DNA of 64,000 nt from JABDBE01 sp963832245 (lineage in GTDB: Bacteria; Acidobacteriota; Terriglobia; Terriglobales; Acidobacteriaceae): positions 1,143,152 to 1,207,151 of the forward strand of contig CAWHTG010000003.1 in NCBI GenBank assembly GCA_963832245.1. Reading direction: 5' to 3'. The first letter of the stretch is position 1. Every line of letters starts with the position of its first letter. A program made the translations under genes and the position numbers. The notes under the pieces were generated by a model. It ran no database searches. It saw only the letters and a program-made list of their open reading frames with translations, and was not told the origin of the DNA. Below, piece after piece: positions 45,837-53,166 of the stretch.

Positions 45837-45921
45837 GCGGAAGTGGTGGAACTGGCAGACACACCATCTTGAGGGGGTGGCGCCGAAAGGCGTGGGGGTT
45901 CAAATCCCCCCTTCCGCACCA
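45837..45921 (+). tRNA. tRNA-Leu(GAG)
   Basis: 85 nt with a full cloverleaf and long variable arm. Acceptor GCGGAAG pairs with CTTCCGC, the discriminator is A and CCA is encoded. The anticodon stem CCATC/GGTGG encloses loop TTGAGGG, giving anticodon GAG. The variable arm GCGCCGAAAGGCGT and T-loop GGTTCAAATCC are present. The first 32 bases are repeated at 5364-5395. Confidence 0.95.
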
Positions 45922-46042
45922 GTTTGACAAATCTCATCTACACCATCCGCTATGATTTTCTTGTGTGCCTTGGTGTCGCCCACACATTTATTCGATCGCC
46001 TCGTCTGACTTTCAGCCAGCTCCGGTTCGGTGTAACTTGGCC

Positions 46043-46070
46043 TTGTTCCGTCGGAGCGCGGGTGTAGAAT
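46043..46070 (+). promoter_or_regulatory. Possible promoter of the sigma/CHAT operon
   Basis: TTGTTC (46043-46048) and TAGAAT (46065-46070) with a 16-base spacer, 33 bases before the TTG start of the sigma gene. Confidence 0.35.
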
Positions 46071-46103
46071 AGCTGCCACTTAGGCGCACTGAGGGGCAGT
46101 GTC

Positions 46104-46691
46104 TTGCAATTCCACAAATTCAATGAGTCTTACTTAGAGCGTCTCTGTTCCGGCGATTTCCGGACGGAGAGCCATTTTGTTGCCTACTTCAGTGAGCTGA
46201 TCCAATTGAAGCTGCGTTCCCGGGTAAATTCTCCTCACACCGTCGAAGACTTGCGGCAAGAAATCTTTGCCCGAGTCTTTGCTGCCTTGCGGAGTGAAGG
46301 AAGAATAAAACAACCGGAACGGTTAGGAGCCTTTGTGAATTCCGTTTGCAATATCGTGTTACTGGAGCACTATCGTTCCGCTTCTCGCGAGAATTCGATG
46401 GAAGATGAGGAAAGCGCGAATGTCCCCGATCCATCGCTGGATGTGGTAGCCATCTTGTCGCATAAAGAAATGGAGCAACGGGTCCGCCAGGTTCTGGACG
46501 AATTGTCGGAAAGAGACCGGCGACTGCTGCGCGAGATATTCCTGGAAGAGCGTGACAAAGATGCAGTTTGCCGGGAGTTTGGCGTCGACCGGGACTACCT
46601 TAGAGTCCTGCTGCATCGCGCCAAACAGGCCTTTAAAACAGTCTATTTGAAGAACATAGCGGCGGGCCTGAGGCGTACGGCGGCAAGCTGA
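46104..46691 (+). CDS. ECF-type RNA polymerase sigma factor
   Basis: 195 aa, TTG start preceded by GAGGGGCAG. Region 2 is seen in TVEDLRQEIFARVFAALRSE (promoter -10 recognition and melting). Region 4 is seen in LDELSERDRRLLREIFLEER with the HTH in VCREFGVDRDYLRVLLHRAK (-35 recognition). No additional domains. It is followed by an anti-sigma-like membrane protein, an unknown protein and a TPR-CHAT protease, all codirectional. It probably drives its own operon, but a target promoter cannot be defined from one copy. Confidence 0.88.
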   Translation: MQFHKFNESYLERLCSGDFRTESHFVAYFSELIQLKLRSRVNSPHTVEDLRQEIFARVFAALRSEGRIKQPERLGAFVNSVCNIVLLEHYRSASRENSMEDEESANVPDPSLDVVAILSHKEMEQRVRQVLDELSERDRRLLREIFLEERDKDAVCREFGVDRDYLRVLLHRAKQAFKTVYLKNIAAGLRRTAAS

Positions 46692-46748
46692 GAGTATGAA
46701 ACGATAGTCCCTGTACTTTCACTATCCATACGAGGGGGATTTGCGGGG

Positions 46749-47426
46749 ATGGACCATGGCGAGTCAATCCGCTTGATGGCCGCGGAGAAGTACCTCCTCG
46801 GCGAGCTTACGCCGGAGTTACGAGAACAATTCGAGGAACACTTTTTCGATTGCCAGGAGTGTGCTCTCGATGTTCGTGCAGGTGCTGCGTTGGTGGAACA
46901 CAGTAAAGTCGTGTTGTCGGAGCCCGTGGCCGTTCCTCCGCTGAGGGTGCCAGTCGCAGCGCCGACGAGAGCGGCTTGGTTTGCGTGGTTGCGCCCTGCC
47001 TTGGTTGTACCGATTCTGGCGGCTCTGCTGGTAGTGATTGGTTATCAGAATTTGGTGACCTATCCGCAACTGAAAGAGGCGGCGAGCAGTCCGCAGATTT
47101 TGCCGTGGGCCTCGATCAACGTCAGTACCCGCGGCACGAGTACAACTCAGATCTCGCCCCGCGCTGGACAGGGATTCCATCTACTCCTGAACATTCCTCC
47201 AGAGAGCGGCTACACCTCTTACACTTTCGACTTGTCTAGCCCGTCGGGAAGACTAGAATGGTCGCGCATGATTCCGGCGGCTTCGTCTGATGAGGCGCGC
47301 TCGATTTATATTCCGGGAACCAATCAAGAGCAAGGCATTTATAAGCTGGCGGTACGCGGCAATGCAGCGACCGGCGGGAGTTCAGACCTCGGCCATTATT
47401 CGATTGAAGTACAAATTCAGAAGTGA
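46749..47426 (+). CDS. Membrane anti-sigma-like protein with zinc motif
   Basis: 225 aa. The N-terminal cytoplasmic domain has the ZAS-type His31-xxx-Cys35-xx-Cys38 motif (EEHFFDCQECALD). A single membrane helix follows at about residues 78-98 (ALVVPILAALLVVIGY), then an extracytoplasmic domain of ~110 aa (FHLLLNIPPESGYTSYTFDL, SIYIPGTNQEQGIYKLAVRG) resembling a beta-sandwich. This is the layout of a membrane-bound anti-sigma factor that would hold the adjacent ECF sigma at the membrane until a signal releases it. GAGGGGGATT stands before the start. The following unknown gene begins only 27 bases after it. Confidence 0.75.
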   Translation: MDHGESIRLMAAEKYLLGELTPELREQFEEHFFDCQECALDVRAGAALVEHSKVVLSEPVAVPPLRVPVAAPTRAAWFAWLRPALVVPILAALLVVIGYQNLVTYPQLKEAASSPQILPWASINVSTRGTSTTQISPRAGQGFHLLLNIPPESGYTSYTFDLSSPSGRLEWSRMIPAASSDEARSIYIPGTNQEQGIYKLAVRGNAATGGSSDLGHYSIEVQIQK

Positions 47427-47452
47427 TCTCAACAAAAGGAAGGAGCTACATC

Positions 47453-48418
47453 ATGGCCGCAAATCCGAAACCACCTCTGGAGGAGGACACTGGTATGGAA
47501 CCGTACCACGAGTATCACGCCGAAGCCCACGTGCTCAGTGGCGAGTTGAAACATCCTATCGAACAACCGATCCAACACCAGGCACGCGTTGTATTGAAGA
47601 AGACCCGCGACAATGGCCACATCACGCAGTCGGTCAGGGAGACGACGCTGGAGGGCCTGATTTCCTTTAAGGCCGGTCATTCACGAGCCTCCGGCAACAA
47701 GATTGCGAAGAAGGATCTTTGGGGCAAAGACCATTCTGGCTGGGTGACGCTGTCAACCTCGGTGCTCGAGGGCCTCAACGTATTCGAGATCATCACCGCC
47801 GATCGCGTAGTGGCACAGGTTTCCACCGAGCATGCCATGGAGAACAGCCATGTCCCCAAGGTGACGTTCCTGGGCACGCGCTTTGAAAACTTGCGGGTGG
47901 GTGGATACCCGGTCGAAGTGGAACTCGATCTCGGGATTTGCGGCGACAAACCGGAGGGTGACCGGCCGTATCTGGAGGATAGCGGCTTCCTCGATCGCGT
48001 CCGGCGTCAACTGGATAGCATCTTGCGCGCCAAAGGTCTTCCTGAAGGTCTGGAGCAGGAGTACGATTCCAACATCGCGCGGATTGACGATTTCAGAAAA
48101 CGGGGCAATGGGGGCGCGAACGGCCATTCCAAGCTGCAATGTTCACTGGTCAAAAGCGTCGGGCCGATTCCGATTCCCGGAGTCAAGATATTCGGGAACG
48201 TAATTTTCATCCCAGACTTTGGGACCGTGTCCTTGGCCGAAGTGGAAGTCGGCACCGGCAACGGTGGCTCTTCGCCAAGAACTGGCGGCGGACCTGGATC
48301 GTCTCCAAGCAACGGCAACTACTTCACTCTGAATATGCTGAACATGCATCTGGGCTGCGTTGGCGGCGGGACGGTGGTTGCGGCCAGCGCAACGGCCAAC
48401 GGCCGAACACAACCGTAG
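47453..48418 (+). CDS. Unknown protein in sigma/CHAT operon
   Basis: 321 aa from ATG 47453 (AAGGAAGGAG 7 bases upstream); I do not recognise the family. It has no signal peptide. An N-terminal segment (DTGMEPYHEYHAEAHVLSGE) leads to ITQSVRETTLEGLISFKAGH and SWVTLSTSVLEGLNVF-like beta-rich sequence. Then comes a compact region EVELDLGICGDKPEGDRPYL, followed by FLDRVRRQLDSILRAKGLPE. A Gly/Ser-rich linker (about residues 275-295) separates a short hydrophobic tail (YFTLNMLNMHLGCVGGGTVV). The location between an anti-sigma protein and a CHAT protease makes it a candidate substrate or effector, which is inference. Confidence 0.75.
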   Translation: MAANPKPPLEEDTGMEPYHEYHAEAHVLSGELKHPIEQPIQHQARVVLKKTRDNGHITQSVRETTLEGLISFKAGHSRASGNKIAKKDLWGKDHSGWVTLSTSVLEGLNVFEIITADRVVAQVSTEHAMENSHVPKVTFLGTRFENLRVGGYPVEVELDLGICGDKPEGDRPYLEDSGFLDRVRRQLDSILRAKGLPEGLEQEYDSNIARIDDFRKRGNGGANGHSKLQCSLVKSVGPIPIPGVKIFGNVIFIPDFGTVSLAEVEVGTGNGGSSPRTGGGPGSSPSNGNYFTLNMLNMHLGCVGGGTVVAASATANGRTQP

Positions 48419-51063
48419 CGCCGAAGCTAACCGCGGCTGTTATTGAGCCGGTCACTGCGGAAAAACCCGCGCTAATAATTCGAGCTATCGGCGGATCGAG
48501 CCTTTCGCCCGACGTTAGTCTGTGTGGACATGGGCAAGAACAGCTAAGGGAAATTTACCGAGGGCGACGCAGACGACGACACATCGCCGTAATTTATGGT
48601 CTGTCCTTTCTGACGCTGGCCTGCGGGGTAGCCTGCGGTGGTCGCAGCAGGCCGCAGGCCGCTTATGATCACGCCTACGAGACTTTCCTGCATGGCGACC
48701 TGAAGCAAAGTCAAGACGAAGCTCATCGAGAATGCCTCCGATTTCGAGATTCGAGTTCTGAATGGGCTTGGAAATTCAGAATCCTGGAAGCGGAGTCCCT
48801 TCTGTGGCGCGGGATGAGCCGGGAAGCCCTCGAGTTACTGAACTCACTACCCACGCCTCCACAACAACAAGACTTGGTTATCGAGATGCTCGCGCTTAAA
48901 GGCGTCTCGTATGCCCACCTGCATCAGTTCTCCGACGCAGAACGATCTCTTGGTCAGGCGGAACGCTTATGCCTAGCCACTGCGGCTGCGGTGTGCGGGA
49001 ACGTAAACCGGGCAAACGGCGTCCTCGCTGTTGAGCACGGGGAGTCGACTCGGGCGCAGCAGTTCTTCCAGCAGAGCCTTTCATTTGCTCGCGCCCACGC
49101 GGACCGGTTCCTCGAAGCGACAGCTCTTTTAAACCTTGGGTTGACTTCACTGCGCGCGGAGCACTTCGACGAAGCCATTGATAGGACGAATGCGGCGTAT
49201 CAAGCATCGACCGCTTTGGGAGCTGGCGGTGTAGCCCAAGTGGCTCTTGGTAATCTCGGTTGGGCATACTACAACCTCGGCGACCCTGAGAAATCATTGG
49301 AGCTGTCCCTCGAGGCCGAGAAGCGCGCGAGTAAGGCGGGAAGGGACATTGATCAGCTGTACTGGATCACGAATGCCGGATATGTGTACGCGGGCCTTGG
49401 CGATTTTGGCCGCGCCCAGGAGTCGTACAACAAAGCGCTCGATCTCGCCATCAAGATCAATAGCAGAGAAGGTATCTACAACGCTCTCAGAGCGCTGGCT
49501 CTTGTCTCGGTCGAGAGCGGCGAATTGCAGGATGCGCGCAAGTACTCCGACGACGCCATTGCGATTGCACGGGCCGACAACAACCGATCGGACGAACTCT
49601 ATCCACTCCTGGTCAAAGGGCTAATCGCTGCCCGGTCGAACGACGCGGCGGGGGCGGAACGAATATTCGGCGAGGTTGTGCGGGACCCAAACGCAAATTC
49701 TTCACTTCAGTGGCGGGCTGAACATGCGCTGGCGCGACTCTACGAAGATGGCGGCCGCTCAGACGCAGCAGATCGCGAATATCGGGCAGCGCTGGCAACC
49801 TTCGAAGCGGCTCGATCATCGCTGCAGCGCAACGATTCGAAGCTGCCGTTTTCCAACAACGCTTCGCACATTTACGACGACTACATTCATTTTCTAATCT
49901 CCCAGGGAAAGACCAGCCAGGCTTTGCAAGCAGCAGACTACAGCCGTGCTCGAACCCTTACCGAGGGACTGGGGTTGTTGCCAAAAGGAAGCTCGTTCGC
50001 GCCTGATGCGCTGAATGCGCAACAAGCGGCTAGAGGCGCGGGCGGCACAATCTTTTTTTATTGGTTGGGCGAGAAGCAGTCGTATCTCTGGGCGATCACG
50101 CCGCAGAAAACCAGCCTGTTTCCGCTTGCTCCGGCAGCGGAGATCGATGCGGTGGTGCAGCGCTATCGAAAGGCTCTAGTTGGTCCGCAGGATGTTCTCG
50201 AGACCGCGAACCCGGATGGCACCTCGCTCTACAAAATGCTCATCTCCCCCGCACAGCCGCTGCTGACGAAAGGCATGCAAGTCTTCATCATCCCGGATGG
50301 CAGCTTGAACAGTCTGAATTTTGAGACCTTATTAGTGCCCGGCCCTAAGCTGCACTACTGGATTGAAGACGCAACCATCGCCGACGCCAGCTCGATACGG
50401 CTGCTGGCAGCGTCGCATCGGTTGCCGCACAGTTCATCAAAGACTGCGGTGGATAAACTTCTCCTCATCGGGGACGCCGTGGCCGCCAATCCCGAATATG
50501 GCGAGCTGTCGAAGGCTGGGATCGAGATCGAGAATATCGAGAAACATTTCACTCCCGGCGAGCGAGAAGTTCTCACCCGAGCTCAAGCCACACCTCCCGC
50601 CTACCTGGGCAGCGTCCCGGAACAATTCGCTTATATTCATTTTGTCGCGCATGGCACCGCCAGCCGTCTTAGCCCGTTGGACTCCGCCGTCATCTTATCG
50701 AAAGCTTCCGCGGAGGAGGATTCCTTCAAGCTCTACGCGCGCGATATCATTCACCACCCTCTGCGCGCCGGCCTGGTGACGATTTCGACCTGCTACGGTG
50801 CCGGCTCGCGAGCTTATACGGGTGAGGGATTAGTGGGGCTGTCCTGGGCATTTCTGCGCGCTGGGGCCCATAACGTGATCGGCGCGTTGTGGGATGTCAG
50901 TGACACCTCAACCCCTCGCCTTATGGACCAGCTCTACGGCGAGCTCAAGCAAGGTCGAAGCCCGGAGGCGGCTCTGCGTTCGGCGAAGCTCTCTTTGCTG
51001 CACTCTGAACACTTCGCCAAACCATTTTACTGGGCACCCTTTCAGCTCTACACCGGCAGATAA
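48139..51063 (+). CDS. TPR-CHAT caspase-like protease, lipoprotein-like N-terminus
   Basis: The coordinates give the full open frame; the true start is unresolved. The only in-frame ATG before 48814 is 48139, 280 bases inside the preceding gene and without a ribosome binding site. Yet RRRRRHIAVIYGLSFLTLAC (about 48567-48630) looks like a real signal/lipoprotein segment, so an unusual start codon near 48.5 kb is likely. TPR-type helical repeats follow (LGNLGWAYYNLGDPEKSLEL, GYVYAGLGDFGRAQESYNKA), then a C-terminal CHAT domain with both catalytic motifs: His in YIHFVAHGTA (~residue 837) and Cys in VTISTCYGAGSR (~residue 884). CHAT proteases are caspase-like and typically act on one partner protein. 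It ends the sigma/anti-sigma/unknown operon. Confidence 0.85.
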   Translation: MFTGQKRRADSDSRSQDIRERNFHPRLWDRVLGRSGSRHRQRWLFAKNWRRTWIVSKQRQLLHSEYAEHASGLRWRRDGGCGQRNGQRPNTTVAPKLTAAVIEPVTAEKPALIIRAIGGSSLSPDVSLCGHGQEQLREIYRGRRRRRHIAVIYGLSFLTLACGVACGGRSRPQAAYDHAYETFLHGDLKQSQDEAHRECLRFRDSSSEWAWKFRILEAESLLWRGMSREALELLNSLPTPPQQQDLVIEMLALKGVSYAHLHQFSDAERSLGQAERLCLATAAAVCGNVNRANGVLAVEHGESTRAQQFFQQSLSFARAHADRFLEATALLNLGLTSLRAEHFDEAIDRTNAAYQASTALGAGGVAQVALGNLGWAYYNLGDPEKSLELSLEAEKRASKAGRDIDQLYWITNAGYVYAGLGDFGRAQESYNKALDLAIKINSREGIYNALRALALVSVESGELQDARKYSDDAIAIARADNNRSDELYPLLVKGLIAARSNDAAGAERIFGEVVRDPNANSSLQWRAEHALARLYEDGGRSDAADREYRAALATFEAARSSLQRNDSKLPFSNNASHIYDDYIHFLISQGKTSQALQAADYSRARTLTEGLGLLPKGSSFAPDALNAQQAARGAGGTIFFYWLGEKQSYLWAITPQKTSLFPLAPAAEIDAVVQRYRKALVGPQDVLETANPDGTSLYKMLISPAQPLLTKGMQVFIIPDGSLNSLNFETLLVPGPKLHYWIEDATIADASSIRLLAASHRLPHSSSKTAVDKLLLIGDAVAANPEYGELSKAGIEIENIEKHFTPGEREVLTRAQATPPAYLGSVPEQFAYIHFVAHGTASRLSPLDSAVILSKASAEEDSFKLYARDIIHHPLRAGLVTISTCYGAGSRAYTGEGLVGLSWAFLRAGAHNVIGALWDVSDTSTPRLMDQLYGELKQGRSPEAALRSAKLSLLHSEHFAKPFYWAPFQLYTGR

Positions 51064-51297
51064 ATCAGGTCGTGCCCCTGTTATCTTTCCTGGTACGCCC
51101 AGCTTGGAGGCGTCCAACGTGGCAAAAAAAACGGGTTGAAGAAACGTTGGATAGCTTACACTTGCACAGATACTTAGCCGTCGCCGGTTCCATTTGTTGC
51201 AGTTTTAGCGAAAATAGTTGCACCATTCCCAAGGCATTAAAATTCTCATATAATCAGACCTCTGCAGATGCCCCCGCATCGCCGAAGGGGATCTAAA
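51064..51297. other. Intergenic region after CHAT gene
   Basis: No gene is visible. AATTCTCATATAATCAG near 51240-51256 includes a CATATAAT -10-like box that could serve the following small membrane-protein gene. Confidence 0.3.
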
Positions 51298-51483
51298 ATG
51301 CATTGGCTGCAACTGTTCATAGTGGGATGGCTTTCTCTAGGGCTTACAACAGTGGTTTTCATGTTCTGGTTGTGTAAGCGAACTGCGGCAGGCATCAAAG
51401 ATCCAATCCAGACCGGTTCGTTTTCCGCCCAGCGAGCGGAGATGGGCGCAAGCAAGCTGTCCAGCGAACTGCGTTCTGCCTGA
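51298..51483 (+). CDS. Small single-pass membrane protein
   Basis: 61 aa with a hydrophobic N-terminal helix (FIVGWLSLGLTTVVFMFWLC) and a short polar tail. GAAGGGG lies 7 bases before the ATG. No family is recognised. It lies alone between the CHAT operon and the tRNA-Arg region. Confidence 0.5.
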   Translation: MHWLQLFIVGWLSLGLTTVVFMFWLCKRTAAGIKDPIQTGSFSAQRAEMGASKLSSELRSA

Positions 51484-51825
51484 TTTCGCGGCTCACTTAG
51501 TCCCTCTTCATTCCCCGGCCGTCTCGGCTGCAGTAACTCCGAGATCGCGCCGTGCTGCTTTATAGTAGCTACGGGCTAATCCTCCCAGCTGTCACGTCGG
51601 ACTCCGAATGCCGTAAGCGCGGTCATGCTCGCGGTGGCAGCAAAAGCGTGCTATTTGCCGGCAGTTCGCGCCATTCGGATCGATCCCATGCGCGCCCTGC
51701 ACTACGAATGATTCCTTCAATGGAGGACGCGCGGTTTCGCCCGTCTCACGCAACGCGGCGGGACAAGAGACCCGCGAAGCAGCGTAGGACGGCGGTCCGC
51801 AGCGCCGCAGCCCTATGGATGGCGA

Positions 51826-51866
51826 TGGAGGCCCGGGGAGTCGAACCGCCGACCAACGGTTTAGGA
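51826..51866 (-). repeat. tRNA-Arg 3'-end fragment (att-like scar)
   Basis: On the minus strand the sequence reads TTCCTAAACCGTTGGTCGGC, then GGTTCGACTCCCCGGGCCTCCA. This is the anticodon loop (CCT), T-arm and CCA end of a tRNA-Arg(CCU)-like gene. The 5' half is missing and the T-stem pairing is poor, so it is not functional. It lies 169 bp from the intact tRNA-Arg(CCU) in opposite orientation and resembles an attachment-site scar. Confidence 0.55.
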
Positions 51867-52034
51867 AAAACGCACCAGAAAGTCGTGTGGTTTGTTTTCA
51901 GTTGTTTGGATAGTGGTGCATTGTTCCTATTTGTGGTATTTAGGCCATCTAAACCGGCGCTTTGGCAACCTGTTTGGCAACCTGTTGGCAAGCGGTTTTC
52001 GAACAGCTTGTCGCGTGCTAACCTATCCTCGTCA

Positions 52035-52111
52035 GGGGCCGTAGCTCAATTGGATAGAGCAAGAGTTTCCTAAACTCTAGGTTGGCGGTTCAATTCCGCC
52101 CGGTCCCTCCA
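52035..52111 (+). tRNA. tRNA-Arg(CCU)
   Basis: 77 nt. Acceptor GGGGCCG pairs with CGGTCCC (one G-U). D-arm GCTCAATTGGATAGAGC. The anticodon stem AGAGT/ACTCT encloses loop TTCCTAA, anticodon CCT. T-arm GGCGGTTCAATTCCGCC, discriminator T, CCA encoded. Confidence 0.93.
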
Positions 52112-52315
52112 TCTCAAAACTCTTCCTCCTTAGTTGCCTCACCTTTTGCAATTGTTCCCGGGCAAAGGCTGGCCAAGCCCGAATCGCAGGAACGTCTTCA
52201 ATAGCTCCGGCATGGTATTTCAAATCAAGAACTGATGTTGGGGGTGGGGACGGGCCGCCAACATGGGCCAGCTCACTGCCTGTTTGTGAAACTGACCCAC
52301 TCAGCGGGGGCAACG

Positions 52316-52636
52316 TCAAGGCTGCGGCGGTTCTTCCACCTGCATGATGTGGATTACTCCGGTATCCGGGTCAACGTGTACGATGATCGCCACGTGTTGC
52401 CCTTCGTGACCTTTGAGCGCGTCGGGGTTATCGACTTTATAGTCTTGGCTGTCCTTGTCGTTGGTGAAAGTCTTGCCATTCGAGCTGACGTTCCCCGACA
52501 TTTCGCCGGATTTCGAGCTGGCCTGGTTCTGGTCAGTTTGATTTTGTTGGTTGCCACTTTGCGCAGATGCCTGAGTCCCAGCCACCACCCATAGAGCCAG
52601 CGTGAGAACCAAGAACCCCAACATTAGCTTTTTCAT
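52316..52636 (-). CDS. Small secreted protein, DUF5818-like
   Basis: 106 aa from ATG 52636 with GGAGG upstream. A signal peptide (MKKLMLGFLVLTLALWVVAG, cleavage near ASAQ) is followed by a Gln/Asn/Ser-rich linker and the compact domain GKTFTNDKDSQDYKVDNPDA, HEGQHVAIIVHVDPDTGVIH. It resembles the small OB-like secreted proteins at 22764 and 25578. Function unknown. Confidence 0.7.
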   Translation of the reverse strand: MKKLMLGFLVLTLALWVVAGTQASAQSGNQQNQTDQNQASSKSGEMSGNVSSNGKTFTNDKDSQDYKVDNPDALKGHEGQHVAIIVHVDPDTGVIHIMQVEEPPQP

Positions 52637-52740
52637 AATCCATCCTCCGTTACGCTCGCAGTGAGCGGATTGAATCCCTGGTTTTGTCAGCCTACCCAGA
52701 GGACACCAGCAAAACAATTCTTCGTAAGACCAAACCGACA

Positions 52741-53058
52741 CTACGACGTAAGCGCTAAAGGAAGAACCTGAGAGACGAGTGGTGCGACCCGCGCACACCA
52801 GTAGGGCAAAGCCCGTACATCTGGCGCATCAGCAAGAATGGCACACAGAAGAAAAATAAGTCGCCGAAACTTGACCGCGGCGAGGCGGTCGTACGCACGT
52901 TTAGCGTCTTCTCCGGTCAGCAAGGTCGGAACGGGGAATCTCCATCGGCAACTCGAACAAGCCCAGCCTTGGTTCGCATCCTCGATCCATATCAGCGACC
53001 CTAACTTAACGGCGGAATGACGCTGCCATGATACAGCACAGCCGTGGTCGGGAACCAT
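52741..53058 (-). CDS. Small CxxC protein, possibly frameshifted
   Basis: 105-aa frame whose middle (SLIWIEDANQGWACSSCRWR, then FPVPTLLTGEDAKRAYDRLA) resembles a small Acidobacteriota protein with a CxxC motif. The expected C-terminal Cys/His after KFR is replaced by a hydrophobic run, so a frameshift near 52870 is likely. The rest of 52637-53166 shows no other gene. Confidence 0.35.
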   Translation of the reverse strand: MVPDHGCAVSWQRHSAVKLGSLIWIEDANQGWACSSCRWRFPVPTLLTGEDAKRAYDRLAAVKFRRLIFLLCAILADAPDVRALPYWCARVAPLVSQVLPLALTS

Positions 53059-53166
53059 TCGTACAATTAAAGGAGTATCGGAAGGTGCTACTGAACCCGT
53101 GGATTTACCGGGGAGTGCATCTGATCCAAAACGCTGAGCCGATGAGTCGAGCGCCGCCTATCCACC

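Larger units (their letters stand above)
5363..45868 (+). mobile_element. Candidate tRNA-Leu-borne genomic island, ~40.5 kb
   Basis: The proposed element is delimited by a 33-bp perfect direct repeat, which is the 5' half of tRNA-Leu(GAG) up to the last base of the 5' anticodon stem. The left copy (5363-5395) stands alone; the right copy is part of an intact tRNA gene. A tyrosine-type integrase pseudogene and an HTH fragment lie just inside the right edge. Similar 20/21-bp motifs sit 130 bp inside the left edge and ~60 bp inside the right one. Inside are phage, plasmid, IS and cargo genes with many pseudogenes. Integrases that cross over at the anticodon loop are known. The boundaries are inferred: the repeat could also come from an unrelated tRNA duplication, and the contents may be several nested insertions. 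Confidence 0.55.

Noticed and set aside
51552..52073. 173-aa plus-strand reading frame
   Set aside because: It reads through the antisense tRNA fragment (GVEPPTNG) and into tRNA-Arg (GAVAQLDRARVS), a well-known artefact pattern; no ribosome binding site.
52077..52319. 80-aa minus-strand frame ending GGIEPPT
   Set aside because: The C-terminus is the antisense of tRNA-Arg; the rest lacks protein-like features.
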